Shown here: one piece after another, positions 22,817-31,300 of the stretch
How positions within the stretch are numbered: position 1 is the first letter of the stretch
Layout of the letters: the number at the start of each line of letters is the position of its first letter
Assembly (NCBI GenBank): GCA_023457715.1
Contig: JAEWKR010000162.1
Coordinates: 1-32,773 of the forward strand
Origin: Verrucomicrobiota bacterium
GTDB lineage: Bacteria; Verrucomicrobiota; Verrucomicrobiia; Opitutales; Opitutaceae
Length of the DNA stretch: 32,773 bases
Reading direction: 5' to 3'
Position numbers and translations under genes: made by a program
The notes under the pieces: model-generated
Database searches by the model: none
Told to the model about the DNA's origin: nothing
The model's input: only the letters and a program-made list of their open reading frames with translations

Positions 22817-23845
22817 ATGCGCTTCGCCCCGGCTGCTTTTCTCTTCGCGATCGGTCTCATGAGTGTAGCCGCGGTCGGAGGGGCGGCGGAGACCCCTGTG
22901 CCCACGACCACGCATCGTTCCCAGATCCGGATCCGGGACCCCTTCGTCCTGCCGGACGCGGCGACGCAGACCTATTACGTGTATGGCACGACCACGTCGG
23001 GCATCTTCGATGGCGGGGTGGAGCGGAAGGCGGTGATGGCTTTCAAGACGAAGGATCTCGACCAATGGGAGCAGCCGGTCGCGGTGTGGGAGGTGCCATC
23101 CGACCACTGGGGCCGGGAGACCGTCTGGGCGCCGGAGGTGCACCGGTATCGGGGCCGCTATTACCTGTTCGTCACGATCACCTCGAAAGACCTCCTGCCG
23201 ACGCCACCCGGCCGGCCGCAGAACGTTCGCCGCGGCACGGAGATTCTGGTCGCGGATTCGCCGCTGGGACCGTTTCAACCGCTGGGTCGCGGCTCGCAGA
23301 CGCCGGCGGATTGGATGGCGCTCGACGGCAGCCTATGGGTTGAGGACGGCGTGCCGTACCTGGTGTTCTGTCATGAGTGGGCGCAGATCACCGACGGGAG
23401 CTTTGACCTTGTCCGCCTTACCGAAGACCTGGCGAAACCGGTCGGCGAACCCCGGCTGCTGTTCCATGCGTCCGCGGCGCCGTGGGTCCGGTGTCGCGGG
23501 GACATCGGGGAATTGTATCAGGGAAAGCGTTACCACGCGTATATCAGCGACGGCAACTGGCTGCATCGCACGAAGACCGGCGCATTGCTGATGCTCTGGT
23601 CCAGCTATGGCCCGAGCAAATATGCGGTCGGCCTCGCGCGCTCGACCAGCGGCAGCGTGTTCGGTCCCTGGGAACAGGTGCCGGAGCCGTTGTGGACGGA
23701 CGACGGCGGCCACCCGATGCTCTTCCACACCTTCGACGGCCGGCTGGTGATGGTGATGCACCAGCCGAATCGCCGGGTGGAACGCGCGCGGTTTTTCGAG
23801 ATCGAGGACCTGGGCGACACGCTCCGGCTCGGGCGGGAGCTTTAG
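22817..23845 (+). CDS. Secreted glycoside hydrolase, GH43-like five-bladed propeller
   Basis: 342 residues from the ATG at 22817, which gives a clean signal peptide (RFAPAAFLFAIGLMSVAAV, cut near GGAAE). A five-bladed beta-propeller glycosidase is suggested by RIRDPFVLPDAATQTYYVYG, with Asp41 as likely general base. ETVWAPEVHRYRGRYYLFVT, a block very common in GH43 proteins, and WMALDGSLWVEDGVPYLVF (Asp170) also support this. GH43 enzymes act mainly on arabinan and xylan side chains. Such polymers would fit an organism that also ferments plant-derived deoxysugars, but the substrate is not shown. The frame is open to TTG at 22781. Confidence 0.8.
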   Translation: MRFAPAAFLFAIGLMSVAAVGGAAETPVPTTTHRSQIRIRDPFVLPDAATQTYYVYGTTTSGIFDGGVERKAVMAFKTKDLDQWEQPVAVWEVPSDHWGRETVWAPEVHRYRGRYYLFVTITSKDLLPTPPGRPQNVRRGTEILVADSPLGPFQPLGRGSQTPADWMALDGSLWVEDGVPYLVFCHEWAQITDGSFDLVRLTEDLAKPVGEPRLLFHASAAPWVRCRGDIGELYQGKRYHAYISDGNWLHRTKTGALLMLWSSYGPSKYAVGLARSTSGSVFGPWEQVPEPLWTDDGGHPMLFHTFDGRLVMVMHQPNRRVERARFFEIEDLGDTLRLGREL

Positions 23846-23993
23846 GGCGGTCGGCGCAACCTGGTTGACGGTTGAGGGGTGAGAGTTGAGCGCCGATCCC
23901 ACGGCATGAGACCGCGGGCGTCAGGCGGCAGCGTGGTTTACCTCTAGTTTCCCGTCTGCGGGTTGCTTGATACGGGTCAAGGCAGGGCGCGCA

Positions 23994-24010
23994 TCACGAG
24001 CGTATCGTGA
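23994..24010. promoter_or_regulatory. Small palindrome before the DUF6448 gene
   Basis: TCACGA-GCGTA-TCGTGA, ending 17 bases before the likely ATG at 24028. It could be an operator or a short hairpin. The rest of 23846-24027 shows no gene; 23870-23892 holds GTTGACGGTTGAGGGGTGAG words, related by complement to CCCTCAACCCTCAACTCTCA at 26138-26157. Confidence 0.35.
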
Positions 24011-24027
24011 GGGGTAAATCCCACCTC

Positions 24028-24633
24028 ATGATCTATAAAATACGACTCGCCCGTCTCCTCACTGCCTTGTTGTTCCCGGTGCTGCTGGCCCCAACTCTGG
24101 CGCGCGCACATTGCGACACCCTGGAAGGCCCCGTGCTGGTCGAGGCGCGCGCGGCTCTCGTGGCGGGCGACGTGACGCCCGTGCTCAAGTGGGTGCGTGC
24201 AGCCGACGAAGCGACGATTCGCGACGCGTTTGCGCGGACGCTGGCGGTGCGCCAGGCCTCGAAGCCCGCGGCGGAGCTGGCGGAACTTTGGTTCTTCGAA
24301 ACGCTCGTGCGGATTCACCGGGCGGGTGAAGGCGCGCCCTACACCGGTCTCAAGTCCGGAGTGGTGGAGGAGCCGGGGGTCGCGGCTGCGGACCAGGCGC
24401 TGGCCTCCGGCGATGCCGGGACGTTGTGGCTTGAAACCACGGACCGGCTGCGCGGGCAGTTGGAGGAAAAGCTCCGGCGGGTCCGGGATCTGAAGGAGCA
24501 CGCGGCGCACTCGGTCGACGCAGGCCGCGCCTATGTCGCAGCGTACGTCGACTACGTTCATTTCGCCGAGCGCCTCGCGAGCCTCGCGGCGCACGCACCG
24601 GCGCACGCGGCGGCCGGGGGGCACTCGCATTGA
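24028..24633 (+). CDS. DUF6448-family secreted protein
   Basis: 201 residues. A signal peptide (MIYKIRLARLLTALLFPVLL, cut at ARA-HC) is followed by AHCDTLEGPVLVEARAALVA, then VLKWVRAADEATIRDAF, LWFFETLVRIHRAGEGAPYT GLK in two blocks, and a His-rich end (HAPAHAAAGGHSH). These blocks match the DUF6448 family, which has no defined function. The His at the mature N terminus and the His-rich tail suggest metal binding, which is inference. The frame is open from a GTG at 24007, but the ATG at 24028 gives a better signal peptide. Confidence 0.8.
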   Translation: MIYKIRLARLLTALLFPVLLAPTLARAHCDTLEGPVLVEARAALVAGDVTPVLKWVRAADEATIRDAFARTLAVRQASKPAAELAELWFFETLVRIHRAGEGAPYTGLKSGVVEEPGVAAADQALASGDAGTLWLETTDRLRGQLEEKLRRVRDLKEHAAHSVDAGRAYVAAYVDYVHFAERLASLAAHAPAHAAAGGHSH

Positions 24634-24832
24634 CCGCAGAGGCAGGCGCAGCCGGGTAGGCAGCTGAAAGCAGATCCCGCGGTAGCAGACCCGCAGTCAA
24701 CGCCTCGCTGCATCAGCGTGCTCAAAAAACACGCGAGGGAGGGATGGCACTTCGGCAGCTGCGGCTTTAGCCGCTGAAGGACTGAAACGCTGAAGACCGG
24801 CTGAAGCCGGCGCTACGACGAAACCTGCCTGG
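24634..24832. other. No gene; CTGAAGCCGGCGCTACG word at 24799-24817
   Basis: No convincing coding region. GCTGAAGGACTGAAACGCTG words (24772-24791) and CGGCTGAAGCCGGCGCTACG (24798-24817) match words found at 11581-11606 and 13706-13740. Confidence 0.5.
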
Positions 24833-24909
24833 GTACGTAGTCCCGCGTTTTACGCGGAATGTCTTTCCCCGTCCCTTCTCCCCACCTTCCGCGTGAAACG
24901 CGGGACTAC
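24833..24909. repeat. Long palindromic element, GTAGTCCCGC family
   Basis: GTAGTCCCGCGTTTTACGCG with GAA (24837-24859) and its complement at 24887-24909, one mismatch over 23 bp. Each arm has its own CGCGT/ACGCG hairpin. The right arm supplies the stop codon of the DUF3817 gene (24906-24908). Confidence 0.88.
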
Positions 24910-25247
24910 CTCCCCGAGCCACACGTCGCGGGCACAGGCTCCGGCGTGCCCTTGGTCGCCAGGGGCTTCAGGACCTTGGCGTCGAAGAGGAAGGGTCCGA
25001 TCGGCAGCAGGCTGGCGAGGCCGGCGAGCGCGATGGTCTTCCAGCTCCACCGGTAGGCCACCGCAACCGGGATTACCGCGAGCAGGTAGAGCACGAAGAG
25101 GATGCCGTGAGCCATGCCGACATACCGCACCGCGAGCGGCTGGTCGCAGAGGTATTTGAGCGGCATCGCGACGCCTGCGAGCAGGACGAAGGACGCGCCT
25201 TCGAGCAGACCGAGGAGGCGCAGGCGGGAGAGGGAAGTGGAGAACAT
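24906..25247 (-). CDS. DUF3817-family small membrane protein
   Basis: 113 residues from the ATG at 25245-25247. It has three hydrophobic segments: about 8-28 (LRLLGLLEGASFVLLAGVAM), 42-64 (YVGMAHGILFVLYLLAVIPV) and 70-90 (WKTIALAGLASLLPIGPFLF). The pattern LLEGxSFxLL, PLKYxxxxPLAVRxVGMAHG and SLLPIGPF is the DUF3817 signature. Function unknown; the family occurs widely as an integral membrane protein. The C terminus (GTPEPVPATCGSGR) ends in a repeat arm. The longer open frame upstream crosses the decayed VOC copy and is not used. Confidence 0.85.
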   Translation of the reverse strand: MFSTSLSRLRLLGLLEGASFVLLAGVAMPLKYLCDQPLAVRYVGMAHGILFVLYLLAVIPVAVAYRWSWKTIALAGLASLLPIGPFLFDAKVLKPLATKGTPEPVPATCGSGR

Positions 25248-25462
25248 CGCGCCGTTACATCGCGAGGGCCCGCGCAAAAGAAAAGCGGGAACGGCTTGGA
25301 ATCTGGCGCTCTTGTTTCCAAAGCGTGCCCGGGTTACGCGGTCCGTCCGGCGCGGCGCAGCGGCGTCGGCCAAAACCTGCGGACCGAAGCACGGCAGCTG
25401 CCGGGTTCTGAGTTTTGCGGTTCTTGCGCCTTCTTGTGGCTGCCTGCTCCTGGGTTGCAGCG

Positions 25463-25523
25463 GACCCCGATGGGCACGGCTGGGGCGCCCGGCAGATGAG
25501 CGCTTCCCCGTCCCGAGGCGGCG
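25463..25523 (+). pseudogene. Decayed 3' fragment of a VOC-family gene
   Basis: It encodes DPDGHGWGARQMSASPSRGG in one frame. The intact VOC gene about 1.09 kb downstream encodes DPDGHGWGVLHMSAPPSQAA. The DNA match runs in register (25463-25520 against 26553-26610) with only about ten differences. No match is evident further 5', where a TTGCGCCTTCTTG word lies instead (25420-25440). It is a leftover of a duplication or of an older gene copy. Confidence 0.75.
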
Positions 25524-25572
25524 CGGGCGCCGGCGCGTTGCCGGGCCGCCCGGTGTTCGCAAGGAGCGCGCG

Positions 25573-26028
25573 TTACCGCTGGTCCTTGTGTTTCATCTTC
25601 TTACCCTGCTTGTACTCGTCCTTGGAGAGGAAACCGTCCCCGTCGGCATCCATCTTGCCGAACATGGATTCGGCGCCCGTATCGTGTTCGGTGGCGGTGA
25701 GTTTTCCATCCTGATCCTTGTCCAGCATCGAGATCTTCTCGGCGGATGACTTGTGGATCTTGTCGGCCTTTTCGCCCTCACCGAGTTTGGCGGCGTCCAT
25801 CTCCGCGGCCGTGACCATGCCGTCATGGTTGGCATCGCATTGGGTGAACATCTTGCGCGCGCCGGCTTGGTGCTCGGCGCGCGAGATGCGCCCGTCGCCG
25901 TCGGCGTCCATCAGCTTGAAGTGATCGCCTTTGCCGTGGTGATCGCCGCCGCCGGCAAACGCGGGCGTCGCGCAAAGGGCGAGCGCGCAGGCGACAACGA
26001 CGGGCATTCGAGTGGTATTCGTTTTCAT
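25573..26028 (-). CDS. Secreted calcium-binding protein with four EF-hands
   Basis: 151 residues with a signal peptide (RMPVVVACALALCATPAFA, cut near residue 25). Four EF-hand loops are seen at 41-52 (DADGDGRISRAE), 65-76 (DANHDGMVTAAE), 103-114 (DKDQDGKLTATE) and 127-138 (DADGDGFLSKDE), each with the canonical D-x-D-x-D-G and a terminal Glu. Two pairs of hands are separated by a Lys/Glu-rich linker. It probably binds calcium in the periplasm or outside. The ATG at 26026-26028 was chosen for the signal peptide. Its cellular role is unknown; bacterial proteins of this sort are common in Planctomycetes and Verrucomicrobia. Confidence 0.88.
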   Translation of the reverse strand: MKTNTTRMPVVVACALALCATPAFAGGGDHHGKGDHFKLMDADGDGRISRAEHQAGARKMFTQCDANHDGMVTAAEMDAAKLGEGEKADKIHKSSAEKISMLDKDQDGKLTATEHDTGAESMFGKMDADGDGFLSKDEYKQGKKMKHKDQR

Positions 26029-26207
26029 ACGTGGTCCTCTTTTTGGTTTTCTGGACCGCCTAACGTATCGGTTCCGCCGCGTTGGTTCCGGGTGTCCTTG
26101 GTCAGTGCCGACCGGCTTATTACAGGGCAGGCCCTCAACCCTCAACTCTCAGCGCCCCCGGCGATGTCGGAAACGATCCGGCTCGTTCGTTGATAAGGGT
26201 ACCCTCT

Positions 26208-26633
26208 ATGATCCAACATCTCTGCCTCAATCTCCCCGTCGCCGACCTCACCCGGGCGAAGACGTTTTTCATCGCGCTGGGTTTCTCGTGCAACGAGCCG
26301 TACTCCAGCGACGCGGCGGCGCTCCTGGAACTCAACGCAACCGTCTCGGTGATGTTGTCGACGCATGCGAAGTTCCGGGAGTACACCCCGAAGGCGGTGT
26401 GTGACACGAGCAAGGCGGTGGAAGTCCTGTTTTCCCTGAGCTGTGAAAGCCGGGCGGAGGTGGACGCCCTCGTCGCGAGGGCCCTGGCAGCTGGCGGCTC
26501 GACCTACGACCAGCCGGAGGATTTTGGGTTCATGTACACGCACAGCTTTGTCGATCCCGATGGGCACGGCTGGGGCGTCCTGCATATGAGCGCTCCCCCG
26601 TCCCAAGCCGCCGTCGCGACTGCAGCTCCCTGA
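26208..26633 (+). CDS. VOC-superfamily (glyoxalase/bleomycin-resistance-like) protein
   Basis: 141 residues. The two betaalphabetabetabeta modules of the VOC fold are visible: MIQHLCLNLPVADLTRAKTF, FIALGFSCNEPYSSDAAALL, then VEVLFSLSCESRAEVDALV and SFVDPDGHGWGVLHM. The DPDGHxW motif near the C terminus is common in PhnB- and lactoylglutathione-lyase-like relatives. The function is not predictable; it could be a metal-dependent dioxygenase or lyase, or a resistance protein. A decayed copy of its 3' end lies 1.09 kb upstream in the same orientation. Confidence 0.88.
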   Translation: MIQHLCLNLPVADLTRAKTFFIALGFSCNEPYSSDAAALLELNATVSVMLSTHAKFREYTPKAVCDTSKAVEVLFSLSCESRAEVDALVARALAAGGSTYDQPEDFGFMYTHSFVDPDGHGWGVLHMSAPPSQAAVATAAP

Positions 26634-26683
26634 CGCCCGCCCGCAGGCCGGGTCCGGCGGGATCATCCTCGCAAAAAATTCCC

Positions 26684-26711
26684 TTGCGCGGACCTTGGCA
26701 CCCCGTAGCGT
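26684..26711 (+). promoter_or_regulatory. Possible promoter of tRNA-Glu
   Basis: TTGCGC-N16-TAGCGT, preceded by an A/T run (AAAAAATTCCC), with the -10-like box 17 bases before the tRNA. The boxes match the consensus only in part. Confidence 0.3.
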
Positions 26712-26728
26712 GCCCGGCTCCGCGGTTA

Positions 26729-26802
26729 GTCCCCATCGTCTAGCCCGGTTAGGACACCACCCTTTCACGGTGAGAACCGGGGTTCGAATCCCCGTGGGGA
26801 CG
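26729..26802 (+). tRNA. tRNA-Glu (anticodon TTC)
   Basis: A complete cloverleaf. The acceptor stem GTCCCCA (26729-26735) pairs with TGGGGAC (26795-26801). The anticodon stem ACCACC/GGTG encloses CTTTCAC with anticodon TTC. The T-arm is CCGGGGTTCGAATCCCCG. Discriminator G is followed by a genomically encoded CCA (26803-26805). The D-arm contains AGCCCGGTTAGGA. Confidence 0.97.
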
Positions 26803-26812
26803 CCACGAATTT

Positions 26813-26847
26813 GCAAGCGCCTCGTCACTGAGGCGCTTGCGTCGTTT
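26813..26847 (+). terminator. Rho-independent terminator of tRNA-Glu
   Basis: GCAAGCGCCTC (26813-26823) and GAGGCGCTTGC (26830-26840) form a perfect 11-bp stem with a 6-nt loop, followed by GTCGTTTTAG. It is 8 bases after the CCA end and marks the end of the chromosomal segment before the foreign-looking DNA. Confidence 0.85.
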
Positions 26848-26902
26848 TAGGCAGCAACTCTACACACTCCTCTACACAATTTTTGGAGCATTTGTAGTCA
26901 CT

Positions 26903-27004
26903 GAACGTCTCGGCGCGAAGGACATGCGGCCGGGCGATCACGTCCGCACGAAGCACGAGGTGAAAGCGTGGCTGGAGAGCTGGGGCAGCAGAAGCCATTA
27001 TTGA
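26903..27004 (+). pseudogene. C-terminal fragment of an unidentified gene beside the tRNA
   Basis: A 33-codon stretch ends at a TGA (27002-27004) and reads ERLGAKDMRPGDHVRTKHEV followed by KAWLESWG, with mostly G/C third positions, as in real genes of this genome. No start codon or upstream continuation is found. It looks like a gene remnant left where an integrated element entered or was lost. I cannot name the family. Confidence 0.4.
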
Positions 27005-27395
27005 GCGCGCGAGCTTGTCGGACGCTGCGTGATACACAGAGCGGCGTCCCCAAGATGCCGCGCGTCAGATACTCCGTCAGCAGTTAGAGGGCTGATACGT
27101 TCCACTGGAGATTGTTCTGGGACTCGCTGACCTATCCCGCGGACGATTTCTGTCAGTAGCTGCAACCGAAAAAACTGCCGGAGTTCCGGTAGTCTGTCGC
27201 CTTGGCGGGATACCGCGAGGGATGGATGATGGTTCTCTCCGCGATGCCGCTCTCTCCCCGCGCCTTTTGGAAGCTCGACAGCGCAATCACACCGAGCGAG
27301 AAGAATGCCTGCGACTTGCTTGCGCACTTCTCGCTGTCACCCGCACCAGCCAACGGCGTAGCCGTTACCGTTGCGATCCTGAACGCTCTTGTTAC
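27005..27395. other. 390 bases without a recognised gene; 20-nt palindrome at 27174-27193
   Basis: No convincing gene on either strand. The frame of the next gene is open here back to a stop at about 27092, but the predicted residues show no similarity I can recognise. ACTGCCGGAGTTCCGGTAGT (27174-27193) is a palindrome with only two wobble pairs and may be an operator or a short hairpin for the defence operon that starts at 27396. Confidence 0.45.
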
Positions 27396-28370
27396 GTGAT
27401 CCAATCCCCTCCAGCTCCAAAGAAACCCAATCGCCGCGCCGCCGAGACACCTGATCGCTTCAGCTTTTCCGGTCACCAATCGTTCGCCCTGCGTATCGCT
27501 TGGCTTCCGAAAACCGTGAGTGCACTAAACCGCGGTCTCGATCCATTCCGCGATCCACGCGCGGGCACACAGATGCTCGGCCTTGGCAAAAACATGGTGG
27601 AGTCGCTAAGCTACTGGGTGGAGTTCTTTGGTGTGGTGGAGCCGATGGAGCTCGGGACCCAGCCTGCGCCCACGGAGTTCGGTCGCCTCATCTTCGGCGC
27701 GAAGGGTCACGATCGATATCTCGAAAACGAACAAACGCTCTGGCTCCTCCACTGGCATGGAACAGCTGCGTCGCCACGACCCTTCTTCGCCTGGCACTGG
27801 GTCTTCAACGTTCACCTTGAGCCTGAGTTCACGCATGCCGAGGCATTGAAGGCGTTCAAGGCGCACTGCGCCACCTATGCCCGGCCTCTATCGGACACCA
27901 CGGTCCGCCAGCATCTCGATGTGTTTTTGGCGACGTATGTCGCTTCGAGGCCATCCGCTGGCACCGTAGCCGAGGATATGCTCGACAGCCCACTGGCGGC
28001 CCTCGGCCTCATTAGGGAGAACGATCTCGCCGAAGGCGGACGCGCTCGGGAAAAGGGTTACGTTGTAGATGTGGGCCGCAAGCCAACGTTATCAGACGAG
28101 GTATTTCGCTTCGCCCTTCACGAGTGGTGGAACCGTGATCACGCAAACGAGGAAACGATTTCCTACCGTCAAATTTGCACTGGCGAGAGCAGCCCAGGTC
28201 GAGTGTTTCGGCTGCCCGAACAGGACGTCCAAGAGCGGCTTGAGCGGTTAGTAGGCGGCTGGCCGAAGGAGTTAAGCCTCACGGAGAGTAACCATCAGCG
28301 AGTCGTGAAGCGAAGTCGTGCGCCCGAACTCAGTGCTTTGCTTCACAACGTCTACGACTGTTCCACCTGA
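27396..28370 (+). CDS. sspB: DUF4007 protein, SspB-like component of a DNA phosphorothioation system
   Basis: 324 residues from GTG at 27396 (an ATG at 27222 in the same frame would add 58 unlikely residues). The N terminus FSFSGHQSFALRIAWLPKTV (22-41) and GTQMLGLGKNMVESLSYW (58-75) are hallmarks of DUF4007. DUF4007 proteins accompany a P-loop ATPase and a PAPS-reductase-like protein, and SspB of the SspABCD phosphorothioation system, a DNA-nicking subunit, is of this kind to my knowledge. Here those partners follow directly: three bases to the ATPase gene. The lower G+C than the neighbouring chromosome points to transfer. The activity is inferred from context and family only. Confidence 0.75.
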   Translation: MIQSPPAPKKPNRRAAETPDRFSFSGHQSFALRIAWLPKTVSALNRGLDPFRDPRAGTQMLGLGKNMVESLSYWVEFFGVVEPMELGTQPAPTEFGRLIFGAKGHDRYLENEQTLWLLHWHGTAASPRPFFAWHWVFNVHLEPEFTHAEALKAFKAHCATYARPLSDTTVRQHLDVFLATYVASRPSAGTVAEDMLDSPLAALGLIRENDLAEGGRAREKGYVVDVGRKPTLSDEVFRFALHEWWNRDHANEETISYRQICTGESSPGRVFRLPEQDVQERLERLVGGWPKELSLTESNHQRVVKRSRAPELSALLHNVYDCST

Positions 28371-28373
28371 GTC

Positions 28374-31300
28374 ATGGCCCGTTCTCCTTATCCTTCCGTC
28401 GCGCCCCGCAAGGTGGCGAGTATCCTGAATCTACGGCCCGGGTTCCTGCGCTCGGTTAACGTGGCGTTGGATTACGCTGATCCAAAATCCAGTCACCACT
28501 ATGTCGTAACGGGATTCATCCGGGAGGTTCTAACTCGCGTCTCGTCTGCCCTTCGCCCCGATTCAACCGAGCGCGCGTGGCGCATCACGGGCGATTACGG
28601 TTCCGGCAAGTCTGCGTTTGCGCTCGCTTACGCTCGCTTGGCCAAGGGCCAGCGGTCGACTCTGCCGGATTCTCTCCGAAAATTCCTGCCCTCCCACGTC
28701 ACGTTCGAGCCTGTGCTTGTGACGGGAGCAACGGAATCGTTGGAAACTAGCATTCGAACGGGCCTCGCCGATCTCCGCCGCCGTCTGATCCGCCACCCGC
28801 CGAAGCTGCTGCTGCAAAACCGGCCCGGGCACGACGCTCTGGTGGCGCTCCTCGACGACCACGCGAATTACCTTCGTGAAAAGGGCATCGCAGACGGCCT
28901 GCTCCTCGTCCTCGACGAACTCGGGCAAAACCTTCGGCACGCTGCGCTGCATCCGTCGCTGGGGGATATTTCATTGCTGCAGTTGCTCGGTGAGAAGGCC
29001 GACCGGAGTGGGAGAAAGCCTTTTGCGGTTTTAGCACTCCTTCACCAGGCGATTGGCACCTACAGCGCCGACCTAGACGTCAGCGCAAAACGCGAATGGG
29101 ACAAAGTCGCCGGACGCTTCAAGGAAGTGGTCTTCGCGCATCCTATCGAACAAGTCGTCAGTCTCGTGGCTGAGATGCTCGGCGTTTTTCAGCCCGATCT
29201 TCCGCCCGCGCTGCAGCGTGAACCCCGACTCGCCATGGAACAGGCGATGGCCGTGGGGCTATACGGCTCGGCGCCGGCACGCGAGTCGCTGGCATGCGAA
29301 GCGCACCGCTTCTACCCGCTTCATCCGACGGTTCTTCCGGTCCTGATTCGACTCCTTCGACGGTTTGGTCAAAACGAACGCTCGCTCGTGGGCTTCCTCA
29401 GTTCGCACGAACCCTTCGGCTTCCGGGAATTTGCCGAACTGCATGCAGTAGGTGAGAGATTTTATCGGCTGCCCGACGTCTACGATCACTTCAAAGCAAA
29501 TCTCGCGCCCTCGCTGGTCAACGGCCACGCCGCGCATTGGGAGGTTATCGACGCTGCAGTATTGCAGGCGCGAGACGCTGGAGAGCCTGCGATCGAGATC
29601 ATGAAGACGGTCGGTCTGCTGAACCTAATCAACGATCCATCAATACTGGCGACGGAAGCGTTATTGAAATGCGCAGTGGGACACCCCGACGTTACCCAAG
29701 CAATTCACCGCCTCCGCGACTCTGCTTCCCTGATTCACGAACGCGGGAGCGCGAAGGGGTTTTCTCTGTGGCCGCACAGCAGCGTGAATCTTGAAAACGC
29801 TCGTGATCAAGCCGAGGAAGCTTTGGCCAAAGATTCGGTGGGTGCTCGTGCTGTCGCCGCCCGTCTTACGCCACGCGCAGTGGTCGCCCGTCGGCATTAT
29901 ATTGAGACCGGTAATTTGAGGCATTTCGCGGTGCGCTACACGGACGTGGTCAGTTTCGTGCAGGAGTTCTCCGCGGGGCTTAAAGATGATCTCACGGCCG
30001 ACGGACAGATCATCGTCGTTCTCTCGAATGATGAATCGGAGGTCGGTGCGACACGAAAGTTGCTCACGACTCAAAGGGAGAAGTTGGGCCTCCTAACGAT
30101 TGTCGGCGTCTCGTCTCCTGTCCTCGGCGTGGCGGAAATTGTCCGTGAACATCGCCGATGGGAGTGGATTAAGAACCATGTGAAAGAATTGGCCGGCGAC
30201 GTGTATGCCCGCGGCCATGTAACCCGCGAGATTAAGCGCTGTGCGAACGCGTTGGAAAAAAAGCTCTACCACCTGGTTCAGCTTCGCGACGCGACCAACG
30301 GCGAAGCGTCGATCGCTTGGTTCGATCTTCACGGTGCCGTGAATAACACGGGCGCCGGTATCCTTCCTCATCTCAGCTTGCGCTGCAGGGACGTCTTCAA
30401 GCATGGGCCAAAAGTAGTCAACGAACTGATAAATCGTAGAGTGACCAGTTCTGCTGCATCGCGTGCGCGCTCGGATTTGATCGAGGCTCTCGCAACCGCG
30501 GCTGACCGCGAATACCTCGGCTTTGACCAAACGAAGAATCCGCCGGAGATGGCTATCTATCGCTCCGTTCTCCTGGAGGGAAAGATCCACGTACCGTCGA
30601 AACATGGGTGGCGCATCCGTGGAATCGAAGAGCTTCAAAAGGACGACCCACTCCAGCTAGCACCGGCGCTACGATGCATCCATGACCTACTCGTAAAGGC
30701 GGACCTGAATCGCTGTGCGGTCCCCGATATCTTCGCGAAGCTACGTCAGCATCCCTACGGTGTGCGCGACGGCCTAATGCCGCTCTTGATTGCCATTTAT
30801 CTCGCCGGCCAGTGGGAGCAGACGGCTGTATACGAAGACGGAACATTCATTGAAAAGCCCGGAGCCGCGGTGTTTCAGCGATTGGCCAAGGAGCCAGAGG
30901 CGTTTCATCTTCAGCATTGTTCAGTCCGTGGCATCCGCCTCGAACTCTTCAATCGCGTGGCGTCGGTGCTCAACCTCCCGTCGAACGAGCGTCCCGATGT
31001 TCTCGCTGTTATTCGGCCATTGATGCTATTCGCAGCCAAGCTCCCCGAATACAGCCTCCACACGGAGCGTCACCTAAGCGTGGCAACCCGCAAAGTCCGC
31101 AGCGTCATCCTGGAAGCTCGCGATCCCGCCAGTCTGCTTTTCGCCGAACTGCCCCGCGCCCTCGGATTCGGCTCTTTTGCGAGCACACAATCCCAAATGA
31201 AGGCATCGGACGCGGTGTCTTTCGCGGATGCCCTGAACGCTTCAGTCCTCGAGCTACGAGATTCACTCCCGCGGCTAATCGAGCGTGTGGCTTCGTCCAT

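Noticed and set aside
26825..27037. Minus-strand 70-codon frame after the tRNA considered as an integrase tail
   Set aside because: It contains no recognisable tyrosine recombinase motif and overlaps the terminator; support is too weak.
27222..27395. ATG at 27222 as start of the DUF4007 protein
   Set aside because: The 58 extra residues have no DUF4007 similarity and irregular codon use; the GTG at 27396 gives an N terminus close to the family motif.
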